64,000 nt of DNA from Deinococcus aquaedulcis (GTDB taxonomy: Bacteria > Deinococcota > Deinococci > Deinococcales > Deinococcaceae), in the NCBI RefSeq assembly GCF_019693445.1, contig NZ_JAHRBL010000003.1:124001-188000 (forward strand), read 5' to 3'. Every line of letters starts with the position of its first letter. Positions within the stretch are counted from its first letter, which is position 1. Both the position numbers and the translations under genes were made by a program. This document shows positions 40,306 through 49,086 of this stretch, in pieces. The notes below the pieces were generated by a model. The model was not told where the DNA came from. It saw only the letters and a program-made list of their open reading frames with translations, and did no database searches.

Positions 40306-40859
40306 GGCCCTACGTGCTGAGACGCTGGGCCGCGCTGGGCCTCCTGACCCTGAGCGTCTCGGCGGGGGCAGGTGGGGGCCACGCCCCGCTGCCTGCGGCG
40401 GCCCAGACCCAGGCGGTGCGGACGCTGGTGGCGCAGACCGACGCCGCCCGGGGGCAGTTCGTGGTGTTCTCGGGAAGCTCTGTGCCGTGCATCGTGGACG
40501 CGGCGTTCCAGGTGGACACCTGGACGGACCGGCGGGGCGTGGTGCGCCGCCTGTTCTTTTCGGCCACCAACCTGCTGGAGGGGGGCCGCACCGAGTATCT
40601 GGTGTACTGGGACGCCAGCGGCCACCCCCGGTATCTGTCCCAAAGCCAGTTGCTCCGGGCCGGGCCCACCGCCGGGCCGCAGCCCAGCCCAGGGGGCACC
40701 ACCCGCACCGAACTCTTCATTGACCCTTCAGGCCGCGTGGTGCAGCGGCTGGAACAGGGGCCGATCACCGAGCAGGACCGCGTGCTGTGGCCGCAGATTC
40801 TTCAGAACCTCCGGCCCGCCGACCTTGTCAAGGAGCTGACCTGTCCACCCACCCGCTGA
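40299..40859 (+). CDS. Exported small hypothetical protein, 186 aa
   Basis: GTG at 40299 gives a signal peptide ([26 protein letters not shown]). The mature protein has '[42 protein letters not shown]' and '[15 protein letters not shown]', the same RDxxGRV-type strand-turn motif as its neighbour, so the two may be paralogous. A second GTG at 40314 is possible. It overlaps the neighbour by 7 bp and runs into meaB. Confidence 0.68.
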   Translation: MLRPYVLRRWAALGLLTLSVSAGAGGGHAPLPAAAQTQAVRTLVAQTDAARGQFVVFSGSSVPCIVDAAFQVDTWTDRRGVVRRLFFSATNLLEGGRTEYLVYWDASGHPRYLSQSQLLRAGPTAGPQPSPGGTTRTELFIDPSGRVVQRLEQGPITEQDRVLWPQILQNLRPADLVKELTCPPTR

Positions 40860-41794
40860 CCTCTCCCCTGCTGTCGGGTCACCGCCGGGCGCTGGCCAAG
40901 GCGATCACGCTGACGGAATCCACGCGCCCCGAGCATGAAGAGAGCGCCCAGGCTCTGCTGGCGGAGGTACTGCCACACGCGGGCCGCGCCATTCGCCTGG
41001 GCCTGACCGGCGTGCCGGGCGTGGGCAAAAGCACGTTCATTGAGGCGCTGGGCCTGCGTCTGGCGGATGCCGGGCACCGCGTGGCCGTGCTGGCAGTGGA
41101 CCCCAGCAGCGCCCGCACAGGCGGGTCCATCATGGGCGACAAGACGCGGATGCCCCGGCTGACGGTGCACCCCCAGGCCTTTATTCGCCCCAGTCCGTCC
41201 GGCGGCACCCTGGGCGGGGTGGCGCGGCGCACCCGCGAGGCCATCACGCTGTGCGAGGCCGCCGGGTACGACGTCGTGCTGGTGGAAACCGTGGGCGTGG
41301 GCCAGAGCGAAACCCAGGTGGCCGCCATGACCGACCTCTTTCTGCTGCTGACCCTGCCCAACGCCGGGGATGAACTGCAGGGCATCAAGCGCGGGATCAT
41401 GGAACTGGCGGACCTGTGTGTGGTGAACAAGGCCGACACCAACCCGCAGGCGGCGGTGCGTGCCCAGACAGAACTGCGCGCGGCCCTGACCCTGCTGACG
41501 CCCCATGACGCCCCGTGGCGCCCCCTGGCCCTGCGCGCCTCTGCGCTGACCGGCGAAGGACTGGATGAGGTGTGGGCCGCTGTGGAGCGCTACCGCGAGG
41601 CCGTGGACCTGAGGGCCAAGCGCCGCGCCCAGACCGCCGTGTGGTTTGACGAGCTGCTGCGCGAGGCCGCGTGGCGCGCATTCCAGGCCGGGGTGGACCC
41701 GGAGCAGCTGCGCCAGCTGCGCGCCGAGGTGGAAGCCGGGCGCCTGACCGCTGTTCAGGGCGTGGCGACGCTGCTGGGCCTGTCTGCCAACTGA
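40787..41794 (+). CDS. meaB: MeaB-family G-protein chaperone of methylmalonyl-CoA mutase
   Basis: The protein (335 aa from GTG) has GVPGVGKST (75-83), '[22 protein letters not shown]', [17 protein letters not shown] and a helical dimerisation arm at the C-terminus. MeaB uses GTP to load adenosylcobalamin into the mutase and to guard it from inactivation. From GTG 40787 it would overlap the previous gene by 73 bp. An in-frame CTG at 40841, five bases after AGGAG (40831-40835), would give the N-terminal length seen in known MeaB proteins and may be the true start. Confidence 0.9.
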   Translation: MAADSSEPPARRPCQGADLSTHPLTSPLLSGHRRALAKAITLTESTRPEHEESAQALLAEVLPHAGRAIRLGLTGVPGVGKSTFIEALGLRLADAGHRVAVLAVDPSSARTGGSIMGDKTRMPRLTVHPQAFIRPSPSGGTLGGVARRTREAITLCEAAGYDVVLVETVGVGQSETQVAAMTDLFLLLTLPNAGDELQGIKRGIMELADLCVVNKADTNPQAAVRAQTELRAALTLLTPHDAPWRPLALRASALTGEGLDEVWAAVERYREAVDLRAKRRAQTAVWFDELLREAAWRAFQAGVDPEQLRQLRAEVEAGRLTAVQGVATLLGLSAN

Positions 41795-41925
41795 GACGGG
41801 CCGACTCTGATTCCAAAGCCTCTTGGGAAAAAAGAAGCGATGCTTTTCCATCGCCGTCGTCCCGCAAGTTCTGGTGTTCGCTTTGCGATACAGCGGTGCA
41901 AGTCCGCTCACCCCTCGCCTTCGGC

Positions 41926-42573
41926 TCACCTGAGTCCCGTCTGAGCCCCTCCGCCCCCAGCACTGGGCTTACCCGGCGACACCCACGCGTTGCCCGTGAT
42001 CAGAAAGCGCCAGGGCAACTCGGCCCCCTGGCGCAGGCCCACGCGGGCGGTGGTGGTCACCTGCTCGTCTGGCACAGGCTCGCCGGGCACCAAGTAAAAT
42101 GCCGGCCCATTGATCGGTTGACCGCGCAGCTCTGGGTCCAGGTGCAGGGCCTGCACCAGCTTGGCGGGGCCGTTGGTCAGGTCCACGCGGCGCTTCACGG
42201 GGCGGCGCTCGCGCATGCGCTCCTCGCCCAGCAGCGGCTCGGCGGCGCGCACCAGAATGGACGCCTGCACACCCTGGGGGCGGCAGATCACGTTCAGCAG
42301 CGGCTGGTCGTAGGCGAGGTGGTAGTACACGCGCCCGGGTGGCCCGGCCATCATGGCGGCGGCGCCGGGCAGACGGGCGATGACGTGGCAGCTGGGGTCA
42401 CGCGGGCAGTCGTAGGCTTCGGTTTCCACGATGCGGGCGGCCAGGGTCACGCCGTCCGGCAGCACCCGCACCATCACGGCCCCCAGCAGCGCGCGGGCTA
42501 CGGCTACCGGATCACCCGCGAAGAACTCGGGGGGCAGGGCCTGCTCCTGCGGAAAGGCCGGCGCAAACAGCAT
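41926..42573 (-). CDS. 3-methyladenine (alkyladenine) DNA glycosylase, AAG family, copy 1
   Basis: The 215-aa protein is the monofunctional AAG/MPG type: RIVETEAYDCPRDPSCH holds the catalytic Glu, followed by RVYYHLAYDQPLLNVICRPQG, ASILVRAAEPLLG and LTNGPAKLVQALHLD, and the final LPWRFLITGNAWVS. It removes 3-methyladenine and hypoxanthine-type bases by flipping them out. TAAGCT lies five bases before the ATG. It is closely related to the next gene and separated from it by 69 bp. Confidence 0.9.
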   Translation of the reverse strand: MLFAPAFPQEQALPPEFFAGDPVAVARALLGAVMVRVLPDGVTLAARIVETEAYDCPRDPSCHVIARLPGAAAMMAGPPGRVYYHLAYDQPLLNVICRPQGVQASILVRAAEPLLGEERMRERRPVKRRVDLTNGPAKLVQALHLDPELRGQPINGPAFYLVPGEPVPDEQVTTTARVGLRQGAELPWRFLITGNAWVSPGKPSAGGGGAQTGLR

Positions 42574-42619
42574 GGCTGAGCTTACGAAACTGGGCGGCCC
42601 AGGCCCCTGGGGCCACCTT

Positions 42620-42637
42620 GATCGTCCATCAACGATC
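42620..42637. repeat. Small inverted repeat between the AAG paralogs
   Basis: GATCGT is repeated inverted as ACGATC around CCATCA, followed by tandem ATCAACCATCAAC-like units. Similar CCATCAACC/TCAACCATCA units occur near 56193-56213. This may be an intergenic repeat family. Confidence 0.4.
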
Positions 42638-42642
42638 AACCA

Positions 42643-43254
42643 TCAACTGTCTCCCACCACCTCCATGCTGGGCAGGGCCGGTGACACCCAGAGATTGCCG
42701 CGAATGGTAAAGCGCCAGGGCAGGTGGCGCCCTTCCTTGATGCCCACGCGGGCGGTCACGCGCACGGCGTCATCGTCCAGGGGGGTTTCTGCGGGCAGCA
42801 GATGAAGGGCGGGGCTGTCCACCCGCGTGCCCGCAATCTGGGCGGGGTTCAGGCCCAGGGCATAGACCAGCTTGGCCGGGCCGTTGCTCAGGTCGCGCTC
42901 GCGGGTCACCGGGCGGAAGGTGAGCATCTGGCCCAGGCCTTCGAGCGGCTCTATGGCGCGGATCAACACACTGGCCGACACGCCTTTGGGCCGGCAGGAG
43001 ACCTGCAGCAGGGGGTGACCGTGCGCCGCCCAGAACAGCCAGTGGCCGGCGGCAATCGCCATTTCAGCGCTGCGGGCAGCGTGAAAGCGCCCGGCGGTGC
43101 AGGCGGGGTCGCGCGGGCAATCGTAGGCTTCGGTTTCGACAATGCGGCCACTGAGGCGCTCGCCTGTGTCCAGCACGCGCACCAGCGTGGCCCCCAGCAG
43201 CGCGCGGGCAATGGGCACCGGGTCGCCCGCAAAGTGGCTGGGAGGCAGGTTCAC
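42643..43254 (-). CDS. 3-methyladenine DNA glycosylase, AAG family, copy 2
   Basis: The 203-aa protein keeps RIVETEAYDCPRDPACT, 'ASVLIRAIEPLEGL', LSNGPAKLVYALGLN and LPWRFTIRGNLWVS, but has HWLFWAAHGHPLLQVSCRPKG in place of the copy 1 flipping segment. GTG at 43254 overlaps the preceding membrane-protein stop as GTGA and places the start where copy 1 starts its domain; the longer frame upstream reads as another gene. It ends the ABC operon, so export and repair genes share a transcript. Confidence 0.88.
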   Translation of the reverse strand: MNLPPSHFAGDPVPIARALLGATLVRVLDTGERLSGRIVETEAYDCPRDPACTAGRFHAARSAEMAIAAGHWLFWAAHGHPLLQVSCRPKGVSASVLIRAIEPLEGLGQMLTFRPVTRERDLSNGPAKLVYALGLNPAQIAGTRVDSPALHLLPAETPLDDDAVRVTARVGIKEGRHLPWRFTIRGNLWVSPALPSMEVVGDS

Positions 43255-43649
43255 CGGGCTGGGCGGCGGCTGGCAACGATCACCCAAATGAGGCCCACGC
43301 CAACCAGCAGGGCAAATCCGATGTCCAAACCCGTCAATGTCTCCTGGCGCGCCAGCTTGAGGATGGGACGCGCCAGAGGGGGCCATGCCAGCGCCACCAT
43401 GAGCGGCCAGGGCGGGCCCTGAACAACCGGCCGTCCCCGCGCCCGCCACAGCTCAGCGCCCGCCCAGATGATGAAGGCGAAGGGCACCAGAGCCAGCACC
43501 ACACGCAGCGCCCGGTGATCGGGCAGCACCAGCAGACCCATGGCAGAAGCGCCGGCGTACGCGGTCACGATGACCAGCATCAACCACCCTGCCCCCACGC
43601 TGGGCGGCGGGCCCCGGTAGGTTTCCTGCTCTGGCTGTGGCCCAGTCAT
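43251..43649 (-). CDS. Membrane protein, 132 aa
   Basis: Hydrophobic helices lie at about 19-41, 49-65 and 108-126, with a basic loop (WRARGRP). It overlaps the gene before and after by 4 bp each. No family recognised; it may be a small subunit of the neighbouring ABC transporter or a membrane partner. Confidence 0.7.
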   Translation of the reverse strand: MTGPQPEQETYRGPPPSVGAGWLMLVIVTAYAGASAMGLLVLPDHRALRVVLALVPFAFIIWAGAELWRARGRPVVQGPPWPLMVALAWPPLARPILKLARQETLTGLDIGFALLVGVGLIWVIVASRRPAR

Positions 43650-44053
43650 GACGCGTCACTGGGGTGACACGCCGCCACCACGAACAGGCCCAGCAGCGCC
43701 ACCAGCCCAGCCAGCAGGGCGCCATCAAGGACGGGGACGCCGGCGTCCAGCGCCCGCATCACCCGCCGGCCCAGCAGCTGAGCGGTCAGGAGCACCATCA
43801 TGGTCATCACGAGGCGCTGGCCGTGGTCCTGCGCTGTGGCCTCCCCTGGGCCGCGCACCAGCCGCCGAAGCAGCCAGCCAGCCAGCCCAGCCTGCACCGC
43901 CGCCACAGTCCAGGACAGGGCGTGGTGATCGGCGGGCGGCAGCCACAGGGCCAGCTGAACCCCGGTGCCCAGCAGCGCCAGCACCACCAGGCCCCAGAGC
44001 AGCAGCTTTTCCCCGCCACGCGGCGCGTGTTGGGGAGCAGTGCGGCGCGTCAT
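43646..44053 (-). CDS. Membrane protein, 135 aa
   Basis: The N-terminus is charged, with helices at about 17-37, 46-62, 80-96 and 110-128. It overlaps the ABC ATPase by 4 bp at its start and the next membrane gene by 4 bp at its end. Length and pattern match the 132-aa neighbour in general, so the two could form a small complex. No known domain seen. Confidence 0.7.
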   Translation of the reverse strand: MTRRTAPQHAPRGGEKLLLWGLVVLALLGTGVQLALWLPPADHHALSWTVAAVQAGLAGWLLRRLVRGPGEATAQDHGQRLVMTMMVLLTAQLLGRRVMRALDAGVPVLDGALLAGLVALLGLFVVAACHPSDAS

Positions 44054-45015
44054 GTCCCCGAGTGTACCGCCCCCCGCAGCAGCCCGCCCTCGTAGATGCG
44101 GCGAATGGTGGCCTCGATGTCGGGCTCTTTCACGGTCAGGTCGCGCACGGGGGCGTGGGCGGTCACGCGGGCAATGGGGCCAGCGGCGGGGCCGGTAAAG
44201 GCGTAGCGGGCGCGGGGCCCCTCGGTGCCCAGCAGGGTCAGGCCGGGCACCTGGGCATCGGCGGGAGACGCGTCGTAGTCCACATGCAGTTCACGGGCGC
44301 TGCCGTAGCGGGTCTGGAGCTGGCTCAGGTCGCCATCGTAGAGCAGCTGGCCGTGATCAATGATCAGCACACGCCGGGCCAGCCGTTCCACGTCGCCCAG
44401 GTCGTGCGTGGTCAGCAGCACCGTCACGCCGCGCTCGCGGCTGACATGGGCCACAAAGTCGCGGATGCGCTCCTTGGCCACCACGTCCAGGCCCACGGTG
44501 GGTTCGTCCAGAAACAGCAGTTCCGGGTCATGCAGCAGCGCGGCGGCCAGATCGGCGCGCATGCGCTGGCCCAGGCTAAGGGCCCGCGCCGGGGTGTGCA
44601 GAAAGGGCCCCAGGTCCAGCAGGTCAGTAAAGGTGGTCAGGTTGTCCTGCCAGCGGGCCGGCGGTACCCGGTACACGTGACGCAGCAACTCCAGGCTGTC
44701 GCGCACCGGCAGGTCCCACCACAGGGTGGTCCGCTGCCCGAACACGGCCCCCAGCCGCGCCACATGCTGGCGCCGCGCCTTCCAGGGCACCAGCCCGCCC
44801 ACGCGCACCTCGCCCCGGTCTGGCACCAGCAGGCCAGTCAGAATCTTGACGGTGGTGCTTTTGCCTGCGCCATTGGGTCCCAGGTAGCCCACGACCTCGC
44901 CGGGCGCCACCTGAAACGAGATATCGCGCACGGCCTCATGGACTCGCCGCACTGGGCGCAGGGGCGAGCCACCCCGGCTGGTAAAGGTCTTGTGCAGGTG
45001 TTCAACGTGAATCAT
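44050..45015 (-). CDS. ABC-2 transporter ATP-binding protein (COG4586 type)
   Basis: The 321-aa ATPase has Walker A GPNGAGKST (46-54), the signature ALSLGQRMRADLAAAL, Walker B ELLFLDEPTVGLD and the H-loop LLTTHDLGDVE. The 'VFGQRTTLWWDLPVRDSLELL' segment is characteristic of COG4586, whose genes go with two permeases of COG4587 and COG3694, exactly the two genes upstream. The start lies 83 bp after the second permease; GGAGG is close to the ATG. Confidence 0.9.
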   Translation of the reverse strand: MIHVEHLHKTFTSRGGSPLRPVRRVHEAVRDISFQVAPGEVVGYLGPNGAGKSTTVKILTGLLVPDRGEVRVGGLVPWKARRQHVARLGAVFGQRTTLWWDLPVRDSLELLRHVYRVPPARWQDNLTTFTDLLDLGPFLHTPARALSLGQRMRADLAAALLHDPELLFLDEPTVGLDVVAKERIRDFVAHVSRERGVTVLLTTHDLGDVERLARRVLIIDHGQLLYDGDLSQLQTRYGSARELHVDYDASPADAQVPGLTLLGTEGPRARYAFTGPAAGPIARVTAHAPVRDLTVKEPDIEATIRRIYEGGLLRGAVHSGT

Positions 45016-45098
45016 GGAACCTCCTTGGCGAATGGTGGGGAGGAAGTGGGCAGTGGAGAAGGCGCGAGTGCTGTTTCACTCACCACTTTCCACTCCCC
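45016..45098. repeat. Imperfect inverted repeat inside the ABC operon
   Basis: GGAAGTGGGCAGTGGA near 45041 is partly complementary to TCACTCACCACTTTCC near 45074. The resulting hairpin separates the second permease from the ATPase in the message and could tune their relative expression. Confidence 0.4.
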
Positions 45099-45929
45099 TC
45101 ACGTTCCAGTGCCCTGATAGCGCCGCAGGCCCACGCGCCAGAAGGCGAAGGCCAGGGCCAGCACCGCCGGGCCCACCAACGGCGAGAGAAAGGCGGCGGC
45201 CGGGGGCAGGCCGTCGGGTAGGGGGCGGCCCAGCAGGTGCAGCACCGGGAAGTACGACAGAAAGGCCGCCGGAATGAGGTAGGTAAAGGTCTTGCGCAGC
45301 CACTCGCCGTAGATGCCCATGGGGTAGCTGATCAGGGTGCGCCCGCCGTAGGTCAGCACGTTCATGGCTTCCACGCTGTCCACCGTCCAGAAGGTGAGGG
45401 TGCCTCCCACCACGAACAGGCCGCCGAAAAAGCAGATCAGGCCCAGCACGCAGCCCGCCAGGAGTGCGGCGTCGCCCAGGGTCCAGGCGTGGGCGGTGTG
45501 CGTCACCCCGTAGGCAAAGATGGCGGCGGCCAGCCCAATACGCGCCACGCGCCGCAGCGCGAAGTCGGACCCGAACACCTGCACCACCAGCGGCACCGGG
45601 CGCAGCAGAAAAGTGGAAAAGGTCCCGGCCCGCACATGGGCCGACAGGTTGGGGGCGTCAAAGCCGCCGAACAGCAGGTCCATCAGCACAAAGGACAGTT
45701 CGGCCAGCCCGTACAGCAGGCAGACTTCGCCCAGGGTCCAGCCGCCCAGGCCCCCGAAGCGGGGCAGGACTAGTGCCAGCGCGCCAAACTCGGCGGCGGT
45801 GATCAGCAGGGTGCCCAGGGCGTCCAGCACCAGGGCCCCCCGGTACGTGGCCTGCGAGCGCACCTGCGCGCCCAGCAGCCGCCCATACAGCTGCAGATAG
45901 TGCGCAGCGCTGCGCAGCGCCCTAGCCAC
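45099..45929 (-). CDS. ABC-2 transporter permease (COG3694 type)
   Basis: The 276-aa protein has about six helices and 'HVRAGTFSTFLLRPVPLVVQVF' as the cytoplasmic coupling stretch; the end 'LRRYQGTGT' is typical of the family (xxRYxSxG). It overlaps the first permease by 8 bp. With COG4587 and COG4586 partners it should form a heteromeric exporter of unknown cargo. Confidence 0.85.
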   Translation of the reverse strand: MARALRSAAHYLQLYGRLLGAQVRSQATYRGALVLDALGTLLITAAEFGALALVLPRFGGLGGWTLGEVCLLYGLAELSFVLMDLLFGGFDAPNLSAHVRAGTFSTFLLRPVPLVVQVFGSDFALRRVARIGLAAAIFAYGVTHTAHAWTLGDAALLAGCVLGLICFFGGLFVVGGTLTFWTVDSVEAMNVLTYGGRTLISYPMGIYGEWLRKTFTYLIPAAFLSYFPVLHLLGRPLPDGLPPAAAFLSPLVGPAVLALAFAFWRVGLRRYQGTGT

Positions 45930-46767
45930 CGGCCACCTCCAGGCGCCGCAGCCCCCGGTGTAGGGTAAAAGCCGTAACGGCCAGCATCCCCAGCGCCCAG
46001 GCGGCCTGCACCCCCAGCGCCTCCCAGGCGGCGGCGCCGCGCTGCACGCCCACCCAGACCTCCACGACGGTGTTCAGCATGGCGGGAAACGGGGTCCACG
46101 AGAGCCACGCCTGAACCCAGTCGGGGAAAAAGGCCAGCGGCATCAGAAAGCCGCAGCCCAGCCCCAGCACCGCCCAGCCAAAACGGCCAAAGCCCGCCGC
46201 GTCCGGCGACCAGAAGGCCGCGCAGTTCACCAGAAAGCGGAATAGAAAGCCGCAGGCCCAGGCCAGCAGCACGCTCAGGGTCGTCTGCAGCCAGCCCAGG
46301 GCGCCGTCCGGCCACACCATGCCCCACAGCGCCTCAAAGAGCAGCAGCATGGGCAGGCCGCGCAGCACAAACTGCCCGGCGGCGCGCCCAGCGTCCTGCG
46401 CGGCCCAGAAGCCCAGCAGGTTCAGGGGCCGCAGCAGATCGGCCGCCACCTCGCCCCGGTGCACCGTGCGCATGAAATCGGTCCAGCCAAAGAGGCTCAG
46501 GGCCATGATGAACGCCTGGGTCAGGCCGGTGTAGGTGATCGCGTCCTGCGCGGTGTAGCCCGCCACCTGGGGGCGCGTGCCGAACAGCGCCAGCAGCACC
46601 GCCACGCGCAGCACCCCAAAAAAAGTATTCGTGATCAGGCCCCACAGCGCCGCCTGCGGGTAGGCGAACTGCCGCCGAAACCCCAGCCGGGCCACCGCCC
46701 AGGGCAGGGCGAGCGGCGACAGCAGGGCGCCGCCCCTGACGCGCGCAGGCGCCGGTGCATTGGTCAT
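45922..46767 (-). CDS. ABC-2 transporter permease (COG4587 type), first gene of operon
   Basis: The 281-aa protein has about six helices, the coupling segment 'TVHRGEVAADLLRPLNLLGFW', and a C-terminal RGLRRLEVAGG. A purine-rich GAAAGAGGGGG ribosome site precedes the ATG, so this operon has a real leader. It is divergent from the ABC exporter at 47026. Confidence 0.85.
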   Translation of the reverse strand: MTNAPAPARVRGGALLSPLALPWAVARLGFRRQFAYPQAALWGLITNTFFGVLRVAVLLALFGTRPQVAGYTAQDAITYTGLTQAFIMALSLFGWTDFMRTVHRGEVAADLLRPLNLLGFWAAQDAGRAAGQFVLRGLPMLLLFEALWGMVWPDGALGWLQTTLSVLLAWACGFLFRFLVNCAAFWSPDAAGFGRFGWAVLGLGCGFLMPLAFFPDWVQAWLSWTPFPAMLNTVVEVWVGVQRGAAAWEALGVQAAWALGMLAVTAFTLHRGLRRLEVAGG

Positions 46768-47025
46768 AGCTTTTTCCCCCTCTTTCCAGCATGCCGAACC
46801 GGAAGCGCTCAGGGTAGCGGGCGCGGGCCAGGGCCGAACATAGGCCGCTTGGCGGAGGGTGGGCGGGAGAGGGGGCCTGTCCGGTTGTCGAGGGCCCCAG
46901 CTTTTTCTGCGCCAGGGGCCGGTTTTTCAACCCAGTAAACTCGCCAGCCTCGAGGCACTTGGCCCGCACCCCACACGCAACCTTGCGCGCGGGGCCGGGG
47001 CGCGCTCCCTACACTACGGGCAGTC
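46768..47025. promoter_or_regulatory. Divergent promoter region of two ABC systems
   Basis: The 258-bp region drives a leftward ABC-2 operon and a rightward exporter. TACACT at 47010-47015 is ten bases before the exporter ATG. On the other strand TACCCT near 46812-46817 may serve the ABC-2 operon. A GGGCCCC-rich stretch lies between, and no specific operator is clear. Confidence 0.45.
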
Positions 47026-48840
47026 ATGAGCGCCGCTGCCTCTCCGCCCCACCCCACGCTCTGGCGCACGTTTCTCCTGACCCTGCCGGACCTGCTGCGC
47101 AGCCAGCCGTGGCTGAGCGGCGGCCTGCTGCTGATGGGCGCGGTGCAGGGCGTGATGCCCGCCGTGACCATTCTGATCGGCCAGTGGACCGTGGACGGCC
47201 TGGGCCGCCTGCTCACGGGCGGGTCGGCCAACCTGACCGGGCTGGCCGCCGCCTGGGCCGGCGCCGCGCTGCTGACCCAGATCACCACGGTGCTCACGCA
47301 GGTGCTGCAGGGCGCGGCGGCCGATCACTACACCCTGCAGGTCAATCAGCGCCTGATGGCCCGCATGCAGACCCTGGAAGGGCTGGATGTGCTTGAGGAC
47401 CCGCAGTTTCACGACGACATAGAGGTGCTGCAAGCCGGCGCCTCGCACCGGCCCCTGAATCTGGTGTCGTCCATCGTGTACGGCCTGCGGGGGGTGGTAG
47501 CGGCGACCAGCGTGGCGGCCACGCTGCTGGTGATTGGCTGGTGGGTGCCGCTGGTGGTGGTGGCGGGGCTGATGCCGCTGCTGTCGCAACAGATGAAGTT
47601 TTACCAGCTGGGCTGGAGCCTCTACATTCAGGGCACCCCGCAGGCCCGTGAGATCAACTATCTGGCACGCGTGGCCCTGCGCCACGAGTACGCCAAGGAG
47701 GTTCGCCTGTACGGGCTGGCCGCCGAGTTGCAGGCGCGCAGCCACCGCCTGACCCGCGATTACCTGCAGGTGCTGCGGGCCCAGCGCACCCGGGGCCTGC
47801 TGGCCCTGCTGCCTTACGAAGTGCTGTCGCTGGCCGTGACCGCTGGCCTGTTCATCTTCGTGGTGGCGCAGGCCCAGCAGGGGCAGGTGGGCGCGGGCAG
47901 CGTGGTGCTGGTCATCACCGCGCTGGCGGCGCTGCGCAGCGAACTCTCTGGCCTGTCTGAAACCCTGTCTACCACCAGCCAACACCTGAGCTGGTTTGCC
48001 AAGCTGCACGCCTTCTTGCAGGCCCCGGGCGGCGTGCAGTCGCCGGCCCAGCCCCGGCCCCAGCCCCGCAGCGGCACCCTGCGCCTGGAGAACGTGTCTT
48101 TTGCCTACCGGGGCCAGCCGCCCGTGCTGCACGGCCTGAATCTGGTGATCCCTGAGGGCCAGATTGTGGCTATTGTGGGCGAGAACGGCGCCGGCAAGAC
48201 CACACTGATCAAACTGCTGCTGCGCTACTACGATCCCACCGGGGGCCGGATCGTGGTGGGCGAGGGCCCAGGCGCCACCGACCTGCGTGAGCTGGACCTG
48301 AGCAGGTGGCGCGCAGGCATCGCCGCCGTGTTTCAGGATTTTGCCCGCTTTGAGTGGAGCCTGCAGGACAACATTCTTCTGGGCCAGCCGCTGAACGAGG
48401 CCAAGCTGAGCGCCGCCGTGCAGGGCAGTGGGCTGGGGGCGGTGCTGGACCGGGTGGGGCCGCTGGAGACCCGGCTGGGCCAGGCGTTCGGGGGCGTGGA
48501 CCTCTCGGGGGGCCAGTGGCAGAAACTCGCCACCGCCCGCGCCCTGTACCGCGACGCCCGCCTGCTGATTCTGGACGAACCTACGGCGGCCCTGGACCCC
48601 CGCAGCGAGGCCGAGGTGTTTGCCACCTTCGCGTCGCTGGCCCAGGGGCGCACCACCCTGCTGGTCACGCACCGCCTGGGCAGCGTGCTGATGGCCGACC
48701 GGATTCTGGTGCTGAAGGGGGGCCGCCTGATTGAGGACGGCCCGCACGCCGAGCTGCTGGCCCGGGGCGGTGAATACGCCGAACTCTGGCGCCTGCAGGC
48801 CCAGCAGTACCGGCCCCTGGTGCCGGAGGCGACGGCCTGA
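47026..48840 (+). CDS. ABC exporter, fused membrane and ATPase domains
   Basis: The 604-aa half-transporter has an N-terminal membrane domain with about five or six helices and a C-terminal ATPase with Walker A GENGAGKTT (about 385-393), a Q-loop VFQDF, signature DLSGGQWQKLATARALY, Walker B LLILDEPTAALDP and H-loop VTHRLGS. It fits MsbA-like/lantibiotic-exporter groups, where a homodimer flips lipids, peptides or drugs. Cargo unknown. The second repeat copy lies 22 bp after its stop. Confidence 0.9.
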   Translation: MSAAASPPHPTLWRTFLLTLPDLLRSQPWLSGGLLLMGAVQGVMPAVTILIGQWTVDGLGRLLTGGSANLTGLAAAWAGAALLTQITTVLTQVLQGAAADHYTLQVNQRLMARMQTLEGLDVLEDPQFHDDIEVLQAGASHRPLNLVSSIVYGLRGVVAATSVAATLLVIGWWVPLVVVAGLMPLLSQQMKFYQLGWSLYIQGTPQAREINYLARVALRHEYAKEVRLYGLAAELQARSHRLTRDYLQVLRAQRTRGLLALLPYEVLSLAVTAGLFIFVVAQAQQGQVGAGSVVLVITALAALRSELSGLSETLSTTSQHLSWFAKLHAFLQAPGGVQSPAQPRPQPRSGTLRLENVSFAYRGQPPVLHGLNLVIPEGQIVAIVGENGAGKTTLIKLLLRYYDPTGGRIVVGEGPGATDLRELDLSRWRAGIAAVFQDFARFEWSLQDNILLGQPLNEAKLSAAVQGSGLGAVLDRVGPLETRLGQAFGGVDLSGGQWQKLATARALYRDARLLILDEPTAALDPRSEAEVFATFASLAQGRTTLLVTHRLGSVLMADRILVLKGGRLIEDGPHAELLARGGEYAELWRLQAQQYRPLVPEATA

Positions 48841-48861
48841 AGCGGGCGGCGCGTCTTCCGT

Positions 48862-48971
48862 TCCGTTGAGGGGAGGAAGAGACCCCCCTCAACGTCACGC
48901 CAACCGCCCTCTGTCGCGGTCACTCGCGCTGCTCGCCTCACAGGATCTGAACGGTTCACCTTCAGGTCCTG
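48862..48971 (-). repeat. Interspersed 110-bp repeat, copy B
   Basis: Reverse-complement copy of 336-445. Its terminal hairpin (CGTTGAGGGG with CCCCTCAACG) is perfect, whereas copy A has one G-T-type pair at the same place. Like copy A it lies shortly after a stop codon, but in reverse orientation, so it is not simply a terminator of the preceding gene. Confidence 0.75.
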
Positions 48972-49086
48972 TCGTGACCGCTGTGAGCCCCAGGTACGTC
49001 TCAGGGTTTTCTCAACGCGCGCTGCACGCCAAGCTCAGCGGCAGAACCTAGGCTGGAACGCACGTTGGGCCATAAGGAGGCACACC

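Noticed and set aside
41880..41935. A tRNA-like T-arm (GCGG-TGCAAGT-CCGC)
   Set aside because: No matching acceptor, D or anticodon arms could be built around it, so it is a chance hairpin.
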